Below, one piece after another: positions 25,181-33,424 of a stretch of 64,000 nt of DNA. The notes under the pieces are model-generated. The model was not told where the DNA came from, did not search any database, and saw only the letters and a program-made list of their open reading frames with translations. Source of the stretch: Candidatus Competibacter denitrificans Run_A_D11 (GTDB lineage Bacteria; Pseudomonadota; Gammaproteobacteria; Competibacterales; Competibacteraceae). Positions within the stretch are counted from its first letter, which is position 1, and every line of letters starts with the position of its first letter. The stretch is from NCBI RefSeq assembly GCF_001051235.1, contig NZ_CBTJ020000057.1, forward strand, positions 1-64,000, in the 5' to 3' direction. A program made the translations under genes and the position numbers.

Positions 25181-26221
25181 TTAAGGCCGCTCCAGGCTCT
25201 GCACCCAGCGCAACACCTCGGCGACCGCGCCGATCAGTTCCGAGGGGATGTATTGGTCGACTTCGCCCTGCGCGAACAGGCCGCGCGCCAGCGGCACGTT
25301 TTCCATGATCGGAATGCCCTCGCGTTGGGCGATTTCCTTGATGCGCCGCGCGATCAGGTTTTCGCCCTTGGCCTTGATGACCGGCAGCGGGGTCTTGCCC
25401 TGTTCGTAGTACAGCGCCACCGCGATGTGGGTGGGGTTGGTCACGACGACCGTGGCTTTCTTCACTTGTTGTTCGATCCCTCCCATGACCAGTTGGTGGT
25501 GCAACTGCTTGCGCTTGCTTTTGATGTGGGGGTCGCCTTCCATTTCCTTGTATTCGCGCTTCACCTCGTCCTTGCTCATCTTGAGTTCCTTCAGGTGCTG
25601 GAAGCGTTGAAAGGCGTAATCGGCCGCCGCGATGACGATGAACGCCGCCGTGCTGTACCACACGGTCTGCTTCATCAGCGCCGCCAAGACGCCCGACAGG
25701 CTGGCGAGATCGTGGTAAGGAATCTTCAGCAGATCGCCGAGGCCGTCCTTGATCACCCGGTACAACAGGAGCGACAGAAAGCCGATCTTGATGATCGATT
25801 TCAGCGCTTCGATGACGTTCTTGACGGAGAAAATCTTTTTGATGCCCTGCGCCGGGTTGATCTTCTTCAAATCCGGCTTGATCGATTCGAAGGCGAGCAA
25901 AACGCCGACTTGGGCGAAGTTCGCCACGATCGCCGCCGCGACGGCGATGCCGAGCACCGGCAACACGAGTTGGGCGCATTTCACCAGCAACAGATCGAAC
26001 AGGCGTTTGACGGCATCGGCGAACGGCAGGCCGTACAGATCGACCGGCAGCAATATCAGTTCTTTGAGACCGGCCACATAGCCGTCCCAGGCCGCCCAGA
26101 AATAGCCGAATAGGGCGATGAGCATGGCCGCCGACACCGCCTCCTTGCTGTGGGCGACCTGGCCTTTCTCGCGGGATTCGCGCAGCCGTTTGGGGGTGGG
26201 TTGTTCGGTCTTGTCGCTCAT
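25181..26221 (-). CDS. sctU: T3SS export switch protein SctU
   Basis: A 346-residue protein from the ATG at 26221, overlapping sctT by 4 bases. The N-terminus SDKTEQPTPKRLRESREKGQ is the family hallmark. Four TM segments lie between about 30 and 205. The cytoplasmic domain carries the autocleavage motif N262-P-T-H in VVVTNPTHIAVAL, and the LARGLF stretch follows. Self-cleavage switches export from needle to translocators. Last gene of the sctN-U unit. Confidence 0.97.
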   Translation of the reverse strand: MSDKTEQPTPKRLRESREKGQVAHSKEAVSAAMLIALFGYFWAAWDGYVAGLKELILLPVDLYGLPFADAVKRLFDLLLVKCAQLVLPVLGIAVAAAIVANFAQVGVLLAFESIKPDLKKINPAQGIKKIFSVKNVIEALKSIIKIGFLSLLLYRVIKDGLGDLLKIPYHDLASLSGVLAALMKQTVWYSTAAFIVIAAADYAFQRFQHLKELKMSKDEVKREYKEMEGDPHIKSKRKQLHHQLVMGGIEQQVKKATVVVTNPTHIAVALYYEQGKTPLPVIKAKGENLIARRIKEIAQREGIPIMENVPLARGLFAQGEVDQYIPSELIGAVAEVLRWVQSLERP

Positions 26222-27000
26222 TCCAGCAAACCCCGCAGGCGCGGCAGCAGGGTGGACAGCCGCTGGAATTCGGCGCTGAAAAAATAGACGAGCATGGCGA
26301 TGTAAGCGACCAACAGCCAATTCGCCAGCGCGCTTTTGACCGGCATCGCCAGAAAAAACACGTTGAGCTGCGGCGAAAAGCGGCCGATCAACCCCATGCC
26401 GAATTCCACCAGAAACATCGCCACGATCACCGGCCCCGCCAGAAACACGGCCAGATACATCAGCACATCGAGCTGGTTGAGGAAATAGACGGCGGCGTCG
26501 AGGCTGATCCGGGGATAAAACGAGGCGACCGGCCAGAGGCGGTAGCTCTGGTAAATGCCGCCGAGATAGACCAGGAAGCCGCCGCCGCTGAAGAACAGCA
26601 CCGCCATCACCTGGGACAACAGAATGCCGAGCGGCGAGGTCTGTTCCTCGGTCAGCGGGTTCAGCGAACTGGCCATGGTCGCGCCGCGCTGGTTGTCGAT
26701 GAAGAAGCCGATGGCTTCCACCGCCCAGAACAGCACGCTGGTCACATAGCCGATGACCAGACCTATGAAGGCTTCCTTGAGCAGGATGCCGAGCAGCCAG
26801 GCGGTCGAGTGGGGAGCGGCCGGCAAACCCGTCGCCGCGACCGGCAACACTGACACCGCCAGGGTGAAAACCACGGCGTTACGGGTCAACCCCGGCAACA
26901 CTTGCCGGCGCAGCAGGGGTAGGGTGGTGAGCGCCAGCAGCAGGCGCGGCAAGGCCACCGAGAAAGTCAGCAGCAACTGGCGTAGCTCCGCGGTTTCCAT
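26218..27000 (-). CDS. sctT: T3SS export apparatus protein SctT
   Basis: A 260-residue polytopic membrane protein (YscT/FliR family) with about six to eight hydrophobic segments, including VALPRLLLALTTLPLLRRQV near the N-terminus and LFFSGGGFLVYLGGIYQSYR in the middle. I chose the ATG at 27000; a GTG at 27009 that overlaps the sctS stop is possible. Forms the export gate with SctR and SctS. Confidence 0.95.
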   Translation of the reverse strand: METAELRQLLLTFSVALPRLLLALTTLPLLRRQVLPGLTRNAVVFTLAVSVLPVAATGLPAAPHSTAWLLGILLKEAFIGLVIGYVTSVLFWAVEAIGFFIDNQRGATMASSLNPLTEEQTSPLGILLSQVMAVLFFSGGGFLVYLGGIYQSYRLWPVASFYPRISLDAAVYFLNQLDVLMYLAVFLAGPVIVAMFLVEFGMGLIGRFSPQLNVFFLAMPVKSALANWLLVAYIAMLVYFFSAEFQRLSTLLPRLRGLLE

Positions 27001-27005
27001 CGCCG

Positions 27006-27269
27006 TCACAACCGGGGGATGGCGTCGAAGATGCTGAGCGCGTAATTGAAGATTTCGATACCGAGCCAGCGCGCGATCAGGGCAAGGGTGACGACCACCG
27101 CGATCAGTTTGAAGGCGAAGGAAATGGTCTGTTCCTGAATCTGGGTCAGCGCCTGCACCAAGCTGACCAGGGTGCCGACCAGGGCCGCCACGATGATGGG
27201 CGGCAACGACAGCAGCAGCACCAGCATCAGCGCCTTGCTGGCGTAGTCGATGATTTCCGCTTCGCTCAT
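27006..27269 (-). CDS. sctS: T3SS export apparatus protein SctS
   Basis: An 87-residue protein with two TM helices (ALMLVLLLSLPPIIVAALVG and the FKLIAVVVTLALIARWLG segment) around the conserved QIQEQTISFAFK loop. Usual FliQ/YscS length. ATG at 27269 overlaps the sctR end by 4 bases. Confidence 0.97.
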   Translation of the reverse strand: MSEAEIIDYASKALMLVLLLSLPPIIVAALVGTLVSLVQALTQIQEQTISFAFKLIAVVVTLALIARWLGIEIFNYALSIFDAIPRL

Positions 27270-27916
27270 TGGTAGCTCAACACCAGGCCGTGAATCAAGC
27301 GCGTCCAACCGTCCAGCAACACGAACAGCAGCAGCTTGAAAGGCAGCGAGATGGTCATGGGCGAGACCATCATCATGCCCATCGCCAGCAGGATGTTGGA
27401 CACGATCAGGTCGATGGCGACGAACGGCAGATACAGCAGAAAGCCGATCTCGAACGCCCGGTTCAGCTCGCTCACCGTGAACGAGGGCAGCAGCACCAGA
27501 AAGCTCTCCGCCGTCGCGTATTTTTGCTGCTCCTCCGGCCACAGCCCGGCCGCCGAATCGACGAAGAATTGCCGCTCGCGTTCGTTGGAATGCTTGAGGA
27601 GAAACTGGCGCAGCGGCTCCGCGCCGTTGTTCAGCGTGGTTTTGATTTCCGCCGGGTTGGCCAGGCTGGGCGGGTTCTGACCGACCAAATCGTAGGTGGC
27701 GAAACCGACCGGGGCCATGATGTAGATGGACAGGATGATCGCCAGGCCGTTGACCGCCATGTTCGGCGGAATCTGCTGGACGCCCAAGGCGTTGCGCACC
27801 AGGAACATCACCACCACGATCTTGACGAAGCTGGTGGTCATGATCGCGATGAAGGGCGCGAGCGAAAGCAGCGCGAGGCTCGCGATCAGGACGAAGGGAT
27901 CGGGCATCTCAGCCAT
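27266..27916 (-). CDS. sctR: T3SS export apparatus protein SctR
   Basis: A 216-residue membrane protein of the FliP/YscR family: N-terminal TM (VLIASLALLSLAPFIAIMTT), SFVKIVVVMFLVRNALGVQQ, PPNMAVNGLAIILSIYIMAP, a periplasmic loop, and LPSFTVSELNRAFEIGFLLY before the last TMs. All family landmarks are present. Five copies form the core of the export gate. Its start overlaps the end of sctQ by 8 bases. Confidence 0.97.
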   Translation of the reverse strand: MAEMPDPFVLIASLALLSLAPFIAIMTTSFVKIVVVMFLVRNALGVQQIPPNMAVNGLAIILSIYIMAPVGFATYDLVGQNPPSLANPAEIKTTLNNGAEPLRQFLLKHSNERERQFFVDSAAGLWPEEQQKYATAESFLVLLPSFTVSELNRAFEIGFLLYLPFVAIDLIVSNILLAMGMMMVSPMTISLPFKLLLFVLLDGWTRLIHGLVLSYQ

Positions 27917-28175
27917 GAGCGTGCGCGAACAAATCCACGAGGCGAACGCCCAGGCAGTCGCCGACTTGTATCAGCTCGCCGCTGCCGATGATCGCGCCGT
28001 TGGCGCGGACGGTGACCGGCCGCTCCAAACCGCGCGCCAGCTCGAAGGCGTAGCCCGGTTGCAGCGTTTTCAGCTCGCGCAGCGCCAACGCGCTTTCGCC
28101 CAAGTCGAAGCTTACGGTGACCGGCAGCTCGTCCAGTTGCGCGAGCGCCTGCGGTTCAGTCACGGTGTCGGTCAT
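27909..28175 (-). CDS. Internal product SctQ-C (second SpoA domain)
   Basis: Within sctQ, an in-frame ATG at 28175 (MTDTVTEPQALAQ) is preceded by GGGAGA with 5 bases between. It would give an 88-residue protein covering only the C-terminal SpoA domain. YscQ, SsaQ and SpaO are known to make such a product by internal initiation and to need it. Length, position and ribosome site all fit; expression is inferred. Confidence 0.65.
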   Translation of the reverse strand: MTDTVTEPQALAQLDELPVTVSFDLGESALALRELKTLQPGYAFELARGLERPVTVRANGAIIGSGELIQVGDCLGVRLVDLFAHAHG

Positions 28176-28907
28176 CGTCGTCTCCCGTTGCTGTAGGATC
28201 ACGCGCTGTGGTTCGAGGGTTCCACGGAAACGCCAATCCGGCCCGATGCGGATCGACACCGTTCGGTCGCGCGGCCACGCGCCTCGTTCGATCAGGATGA
28301 AATCGTCGCGCGCCAGCGCTTGGAATTCGGCCAAGCCGAGCCGAGACTGGCCCAGCTCGAACCGCACCGGCACAGGAAGCGCGTCCCAATCGTTCCCTGG
28401 CGCATCCGGCAGGGCATCCACCCATTGAGTAACCAGCGGCAGCCAATGGTTAGCAAACCAAAGTTGACCGTCGATGCGTTCGCCGTTCGCGGCGAACTGA
28501 CAGCACAGGCCGATTCCGCCCTCGGCGGGCGTCGCGCGGAAATCCACCGCATCGAGCCTCAGTTGCCGGCCCAGCCGCTGTTCCCATGACGCTAGCAGCT
28601 TTTCCAGGGCGGCTTCGAGCAGCAGAGCGCGCAATTCCTCTGGCAAGCCCATGATGTCGTTGAGGTCCGCGACGTGCGAACCGGTCAGGGCGTGCAACAA
28701 CCGCGCGCTGATCGCCATCCAGCCCGGCTGGCCATCGACCTCGCAAGTCAAGTGAAACACGGACGAGTCGGCGGGCGGCGCGGCGCGAAACTGCCAGCGC
28801 CAATCCGTGGCGGCAGCGTGCGGCGGGTTCAACGGTTGCCCGCTCTTGCGGGCAATCTGATTGCGCAACCGGAGTTCCGCGCGGCTCAAGGTCGGTAAAT
28901 TCAACAT
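27909..28907 (-). CDS. sctQ: T3SS sorting-platform protein SctQ (C-ring)
   Basis: A 332-residue protein with an N-terminal domain of about 160 residues and two SpoA (surface presentation of antigens) domains: one around PVPVRFELGQSRLGLAEFQA and one at the C-terminus (LPVTVSFDLGESALALRELK, GLERPVTVRANGAIIGSGEL). SctQ forms the cytoplasmic pods with SctK, SctL and SctN. An internal start before the second SpoA domain is described separately. It starts 7 bases after sctP ends. Confidence 0.94.
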   Translation of the reverse strand: MLNLPTLSRAELRLRNQIARKSGQPLNPPHAAATDWRWQFRAAPPADSSVFHLTCEVDGQPGWMAISARLLHALTGSHVADLNDIMGLPEELRALLLEAALEKLLASWEQRLGRQLRLDAVDFRATPAEGGIGLCCQFAANGERIDGQLWFANHWLPLVTQWVDALPDAPGNDWDALPVPVRFELGQSRLGLAEFQALARDDFILIERGAWPRDRTVSIRIGPDWRFRGTLEPQRVILQQRETTMTDTVTEPQALAQLDELPVTVSFDLGESALALRELKTLQPGYAFELARGLERPVTVRANGAIIGSGELIQVGDCLGVRLVDLFAHAHG

Positions 28908-28913
28908 GGCGCG

Positions 28914-29921
28914 CTACCTTTCGGCCTCCCATTCGTCTTGCACCGAGCGATGTTGCCGCGAGCGACCGTCTTGCGGGTCGCGGCCGGCGTCCTGGGAGCG
29001 GATTTCGACGCGAACCTCGCCGCCCAAGCGGTCTTGCAGAGTCTGTTGAAGATCGTTGCCGCGCTCCCTTAAGAAACTTTGCGATTCGGGATTGGGCGAA
29101 GTGAGTTCGACGACAATCTGGCCGCCGTCTTGGCGGACGCGCACTTCAGCGCCGTTCAAGAAGGATTGGTTCAGGGTGATGCGCACTTCCGGCGCGCCGG
29201 TCGAGCGATCCGCCACCAGGATTCTGGCGGCGACTTTGTCAACGATTTCGCTGAGGTTGCTTTCTGAAACCGCTGGCGAACCCACGGCGGCGAGTTCAGG
29301 TTCTGACTTGCCTTGCAAGCCGCGCAGGATCGAATCGCCCAGCGCGAGCGTGGCGGTTGGGTTCGGGTCGGTTTTGTCGTCGGCGGTTTTGGAGTCCGTG
29401 GTTCGCCGCGTCGGTTCGCGGTCGGAGGTTGCGCTAAGCGTGGTCTGAGCATTCGGAGCGGCGCGCGATGGAAGCGGTGCTTCACTAGAATCGCTGACCG
29501 CTAAGGTCGGCGGCGCGGTCGACGCCTCGCGCGAACTCGCGGCTGGTTGGTTTTTGCCTTGGGGCGAAAGCTCGACGCTGATCAAATTCCGAGGGGTTCC
29601 AATCAGAGATTCAGGTGACAGCGGTGACCCTGGCGGCAGCGCAGCCCCAAAAACATCAACGGGCCGCGCATCCGGCTTCTCGCCGCGCTGGATAGCCGCT
29701 TGCCGTTCGGGCAGCAACGCTTTGTCCATTTGCTTTACTGGCGATCCCGCTAAGGTTTTATCCGCTGACGCCGGTTCGCCTTGCAGCGCCGCCGTAAACG
29801 CTTGTTCGTCGCTCGCCACGTCGCGGCCTGCCGCGCTGCTCGATCCTGATCGCGATGGTTCGGCTTGCGGCTGCGGGCTGCGCGACGCTGCCTCCGTGGC
29901 ATTAGCGATCATCGTCGCCAT
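28914..29921 (-). CDS. sctP: T3SS needle-length regulator SctP
   Basis: A 335-residue protein from the ATG at 29921 (AGGAGA 9 bases upstream), overlapping the sctO end. The first ~220 residues are disordered and rich in S, A, P, Q and T, as in molecular rulers. The C-terminal domain (DKVAARILVADRSTGAPEVR, LNQSFLNGAEVRVRQDGGQI, VVELTSPNPESQSFLRERGN) has the T3S4 substrate-switch character of YscP/HrpP. Gene order between sctO and sctQ supports this. Confidence 0.85.
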   Translation of the reverse strand: MATMIANATEAASRSPQPQAEPSRSGSSSAAGRDVASDEQAFTAALQGEPASADKTLAGSPVKQMDKALLPERQAAIQRGEKPDARPVDVFGAALPPGSPLSPESLIGTPRNLISVELSPQGKNQPAASSREASTAPPTLAVSDSSEAPLPSRAAPNAQTTLSATSDREPTRRTTDSKTADDKTDPNPTATLALGDSILRGLQGKSEPELAAVGSPAVSESNLSEIVDKVAARILVADRSTGAPEVRITLNQSFLNGAEVRVRQDGGQIVVELTSPNPESQSFLRERGNDLQQTLQDRLGGEVRVEIRSQDAGRDPQDGRSRQHRSVQDEWEAER

Positions 29922-30411
29922 CGGGGTGATTCTCCTGCGTTGGGGGCGTGGATTTGCCGCTGAATTCTTCCAGTTCCATTTCCTCGCGATAATCCTTGAG
30001 CCGCTGCGTTTCCCGGCGCTGGATGTCGAGAAATTCCGCGAACTTCGTCTTGGCTTTGAGCGCGGCCGCATGACGGGCTTCGGCGGCGGCTAATTCTTCC
30101 TTGGCGGTCGCCAGGGCTTGTTCCGCTTGGTTCACTTGATCGATCAACCCATTTTCCCGTTCCCGCAGCAAACCGAGCGCGGCTTTATAGTCGTCCACGT
30201 CTTTCAATATGATCGGCTGGTGGTGAATTTCCGCGAACAGTTCGTCCTCGCGCGTGGGCCGCCAATTCTGGTAGTGGCTTAGCTCGCCGGTTTTTTGGTC
30301 GCGCGCGCGCGCTCGATCCTCGACCTGATAGCGCCGCTTGCGCGCTTCGATCAGCGCGTTGTGCTCGCGCAATTGCTTGATGCGGTAAAGCTCGGCCAGC
30401 AGCGCGGTCAT
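29902..30411 (-). CDS. sctO: T3SS stalk protein SctO
   Basis: A 169-residue protein, nearly all a two-stranded antiparallel coiled coil ([20 protein letters not shown] and [20 protein letters not shown]). SctO (YscO/FliJ) sits in the SctN hexamer as a rotor-like stalk. ATG at 30411 overlaps the end of sctN by 4 bases. Confidence 0.9.
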   Translation of the reverse strand: MTALLAELYRIKQLREHNALIEARKRRYQVEDRARARDQKTGELSHYQNWRPTREDELFAEIHHQPIILKDVDDYKAALGLLRERENGLIDQVNQAEQALATAKEELAAAEARHAAALKAKTKFAEFLDIQRRETQRLKDYREEMELEEFSGKSTPPTQENHPDGDDDR

Positions 30412-31736
30412 GCGCCGGCCAAGGCTTGCATTCGCGTCACGGCTTCGGCGAACGGCATTTTTTCGTCGAGGCCCTGGCGCAAGAAGTCGCGGATCGCGCC
30501 GATCTTGGCGAGCGCCTCGTCGGCGACGGTATCGCTGCCTTTTTTGTACTCGCCGATCTTGACCAGCAATTCCACTTCCTCGTATTTGGCGAGCAGCTCG
30601 CGCAGGCGGCCGGCGGCGGTTTTGTGCTCGCGCGGCGCGATCGCGTTCATCACCCGGCTGGTGCTGGCCAGCACGTCGATGGCCGGGTAATGGTTGGCGG
30701 CGGCCAGCTTGCGCGACAGGATGATGTGGCCGTCGAGGATGGAGCGGGTCTCGTCGGCCACCGGTTCGGTCATGTCGTCGCCTTCCACCAGCACGGTGTA
30801 GAGCGCGGTGATCGAGCCTTTATCGGACTGGCCGGCCCGCTCCATCAGTTTGGGCAGGTTGGCGAACACTGACGGCGGAAAACCGCGCCGGGTCGGCGGC
30901 TCGCCCGCCGCCAGGCCGATCTCGCGCAAGGCGCGGGCGAAGCGGGTCACCGAATCCATCAATAACAGGACTTTCTTGCCCTGGTCGCGGAAATACTCGG
31001 CGATGGCGGTGGCGACGTAGGACGCCTTGGCCCGTTCCATCGAAGTCCGATCCGAGGTCGCCACCACCAGCACCGACCGCGCCATGCCGTCTGGCCCCAG
31101 GTCGTGCTCGATGAACTCGCGCACCTCGCGACCGCGCTCGCCGATCAAGGCAATCACGATCACATCGACCTCTGCGCCCTTGACCAGCATCGACAGCAGG
31201 GTGCTCTTGCCGCCCCCGGCGGCGGCGAAAATCCCCATGCGCTGGCCTTCGCCGCAGGTGAGCAGACCGTCCATCACCCGCAATCCCAACGCTAAAGGTT
31301 TCGCGATCACCCGCCGGGTGAGCGGATCGGGCGGATCGGCGTAAACTGGATAGAACGCTTCAGCTTGCAAAGGGCCTTTCTTGTCGCGGTCGAGCGGGTT
31401 GCCGAGACCATCCAGCACGCGGCCCAGCAAACCCGATCCCACCGCGACTTCCTGCATCCGGCCGGTGGGAATGACTTCGGTGTTCGACGAGATGCCGAAC
31501 ATGTCGCCAAGCGGGGTGAGCAGCGCGGCGTCCTTGGCGAAGCCGACCACCTCGGCCTGCGAGCTTCGCGTTTCGCCCGGATTCTGCAACAGGCAAAGCT
31601 CGCCGATTTTGACCTGCGGCACGGCGGCTTTGATGATGGTTCCGACCACTTGAGTGACCCGACCCTTGATCGCCAGCGGCAGGGCGGCCTCGATGGCTTC
31701 TTCCACGAAATCGAGGATATAGCTCAAGTGGTGCAT
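30408..31736 (-). CDS. sctN: T3SS ATPase SctN
   Basis: A 442-residue F-type-like ATPase. Walker [10 protein letters not shown] (about residues 171-179), [13 protein letters not shown], Walker [21 protein letters not shown] and a [20 protein letters not shown] stretch are all present, as in YscN/HrcN. It energizes chaperone release and unfolding. I prefer the ATG at 31736 over a TTG two codons earlier. First gene of the N-O-P-Q-R-S-T-U unit; genes overlap or nearly touch throughout. Confidence 0.97.
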   Translation of the reverse strand: MHHLSYILDFVEEAIEAALPLAIKGRVTQVVGTIIKAAVPQVKIGELCLLQNPGETRSSQAEVVGFAKDAALLTPLGDMFGISSNTEVIPTGRMQEVAVGSGLLGRVLDGLGNPLDRDKKGPLQAEAFYPVYADPPDPLTRRVIAKPLALGLRVMDGLLTCGEGQRMGIFAAAGGGKSTLLSMLVKGAEVDVIVIALIGERGREVREFIEHDLGPDGMARSVLVVATSDRTSMERAKASYVATAIAEYFRDQGKKVLLLMDSVTRFARALREIGLAAGEPPTRRGFPPSVFANLPKLMERAGQSDKGSITALYTVLVEGDDMTEPVADETRSILDGHIILSRKLAAANHYPAIDVLASTSRVMNAIAPREHKTAAGRLRELLAKYEEVELLVKIGEYKKGSDTVADEALAKIGAIRDFLRQGLDEKMPFAEAVTRMQALAGA

Positions 31737-31778
31737 CGACAAATCTCAAAGGTGGGACACGGCGGTGTCATTGACCTT

Positions 31779-31806
31779 TGAGTAACGGTTTTTGCGGGAA
31801 TGTTTT
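31779..31806 (-). promoter_or_regulatory. Degenerate ECF-type promoter upstream of sctN
   Basis: On the minus strand AAAACAT, 13 bases, GTTACTCA. The downstream block is perfect, the upstream block keeps only AAC and the last T of the CTAACTT consensus. Spacing matches the other copies, and it lies about 45 bases before the sctN start. Confidence 0.45.
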
Positions 31807-32231
31807 AGGAAGCGTTTGAACCGGAAAAACGGGTGTTGACAACATTTTTTGGCGGAGAAGCGGGGCGTTGGAAGGTTTCTGGCCAGGGCAATCGCGCGAT
31901 GTGAGGGGTTGACAAGGGGTAGGTAAGGGGGCTATGGGAAGGGAACACTTGGATGGAGAAACCCAATGCTGCAGGCGCCGAAGGTTGGCGATCCGCGATC
32001 CAAATGAGCTGGAGCCGCAACCGCCACGCGGGACCGAGCGCGCCGACCGATCCAGTCGAGGCCGCGCCCGAGTGGCATCCGTTCGCCGGGCGTCCGCTCC
32101 CTAGACGGGGCCGGGTCTGACCGGCCCGGTTTGGGCGTCCTGTCCGAACGGATCGCCGGCGGGCAGAAGGACGGGACGGGCGGGCTTTCAACCGGATCGA
32201 TTCCGTTCCAATCGAACGATCTTGGCCCGAC
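31807..32231. other. Non-coding gap between sctN and the HicB remnant
   Basis: I find no gene here. The only open frame is a low-complexity arginine/proline-rich one. A perfect 7-base stem with a 6-base loop (GGGCCGG/CCGGCCC, 32108-32127) could form a hairpin, without a T-run. The gap marks the edge of the T3SS island. Confidence 0.5.
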
Positions 32232-32659
32232 TCACTCCAGCGCCAGCACCAGGCGCTTGCCCAGGGCCGACGCCGCGTGCTCCAGTTGCCGCAGGGTCGG
32301 GGAGTGGCGGGGATTCTCCAGCCGCTGCGCGGCAGGCCAGAAGGTTTGCAGCGAGCGAGCCAGTTCCGCCAAGGACCGATCCCCGCGCGCCCGGCGGATC
32401 AGCAAGGTCGCTTGGGTCCGGGCGTCCGGCGCGATCAGATACAGGCCGTCGCCGGCGGGAAAAGGATCGGGTATGGGTTCGTTTTCGTCCAGCATCCACC
32501 CAGCATGGCCGACCGCACTTCGGCGCCGTTGAACAGGGCCTCGTCCAGCGTGGCCCCTTCCGTGAAGGTGTCCTCCAGATCGACGCAGCGCACCCGGAGC
32601 GCGCCGTTATCTTGCGTTTCCAGCGCGGCGGGATAGCGCACTTCCAGGCGTTTTGACAC
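32232..32659 (-). pseudogene. HicB-family antitoxin, frameshifted
   Basis: The N-terminal part, from the ATG at 32659 (LEVRYPAALETQDNGALRVR, TEGATLDEALFNGAEV), is the HicB RNase-H-like fold. The C-terminal part (DENEPIPDPFPAGDGLYLIA followed by an HTH-like LAELARSLQTFWPAAQRLEN) is in another frame. At the join, ATGCTGG-GTGG-ATGCTGG is an 11-base tandem duplication; removing one unit restores a single frame. No hicA is next to it. Confidence 0.7.
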
Positions 32660-32672
32660 GCCGTCGTCCGCC

Positions 32673-33008
32673 CTACGCCGCTGCCGGTTCGGCCGGCTCC
32701 GGCTCCCGCTTGAACTGGCTGATTTCGACGTTGCCCTCGGGGAAGTGGGCCACGATGCGCAACTCGCCGCCCATCGCTTCGACGAAGCGGCGCAAGGTGC
32801 TCACGTACATGTCGGTCTGGCCTTCCATCTTGGAGACGGCGACCTGGTTGATGCCGAGCGAGGCCGCGACCTGCTGCTGGGTGAGATCGAGCGCCCGCCG
32901 CAGCTCTTGTAAGGGCATTTCGCCGATGAGCTGCCGGGTTTTTGCCGCGATGCGCGCTTGCCGCTCTTGCGGCATTTGCGCCATCAAATCGCGAAATTTC
33001 TTTGCCAT
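32673..33008 (-). CDS. higA: XRE-family antitoxin (HigA-like)
   Basis: A 111-residue protein with an HTH in ELRRALDLTQQQVAASLGIN and QVAVSKMEGQTDMYVSTLRR, followed by FVEAMGGELRIVAHFPEG, the usual end of HigA/RelB-type XRE antitoxins. It follows the toxin gene and overlaps its end, the inverted order typical of higBA. Confidence 0.85.
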   Translation of the reverse strand: MAKKFRDLMAQMPQERQARIAAKTRQLIGEMPLQELRRALDLTQQQVAASLGINQVAVSKMEGQTDMYVSTLRRFVEAMGGELRIVAHFPEGNVEISQFKREPEPAEPAAA

Positions 33009-33367
33009 CACAGAAACCTCTCTTTTTTCAGCAGGGCCAAGTGCTCGTCGTACAGGCGATCCGCCAGCGGGACAAAGGTGTCATACCAGCGATCATCGCC
33101 GGTTTTCTTGCCGCCGACGAGCAGAATCGCCGTGCGCCGAGGGTCGAAAGCGTACAACACGCGGTAAGGTTCGCCACCGTGCTGCACGCGAAGTTCCCGC
33201 ATGTGATCGTGCCGGGAAGTCGCGATGCCGGAGCTGTGCGGGAACCGCAGAGAAGGTCCCAACTGTTCGAGTGTTCCCACCGAAGCCGCCACAGCGTCTT
33301 GTTCGGCCTCGCTCAACGTAAACCACCACGCCTCGAATTCGTCGGTGTATTCCACTTCCCATTTCAT
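33008..33367 (-). CDS. higB: RelE/HigB-type toxin
   Basis: A 119-residue protein with WEVEYTDEFEAWWFTLSEAE, a central MRELRVQHGGEPYRVLYAFD and ILLVGGKKTGDDRWYDTFVP, the pattern of phage-derived Gp49/HigB RelE-superfamily toxins, which cleave mRNA at the ribosome. It precedes higA, and tandem direct repeats lie just upstream. Confidence 0.85.
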   Translation of the reverse strand: MKWEVEYTDEFEAWWFTLSEAEQDAVAASVGTLEQLGPSLRFPHSSGIATSRHDHMRELRVQHGGEPYRVLYAFDPRRTAILLVGGKKTGDDRWYDTFVPLADRLYDEHLALLKKERFL

Positions 33368-33381
33368 GGCCGCATGATAGC

Positions 33382-33401
33382 TTATAAGTTATAAGTTATA
33401 A
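33382..33401. repeat. Tandem AT-rich repeat upstream of higB
   Basis: Overlapping copies of TTATAAG (TTATAAGTTATAAGTTATAA), 15 bases before the toxin start in otherwise GC-rich DNA. Likely promoter -10 and HigA operator. Confidence 0.5.
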
Positions 33402-33424
33402 AACCTTCAAGTTATGCGAACCGC

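Noticed and set aside
31805..32191. 128-codon minus-strand frame next to sctN
   Set aside because: Low-complexity R/P/S sequence without a ribosome site or family features.
33382..33401. CRISPR-like short repeats
   Set aside because: The repeats are contiguous 7-base units without spacers; no CRISPR array or cas gene was seen anywhere in the window.
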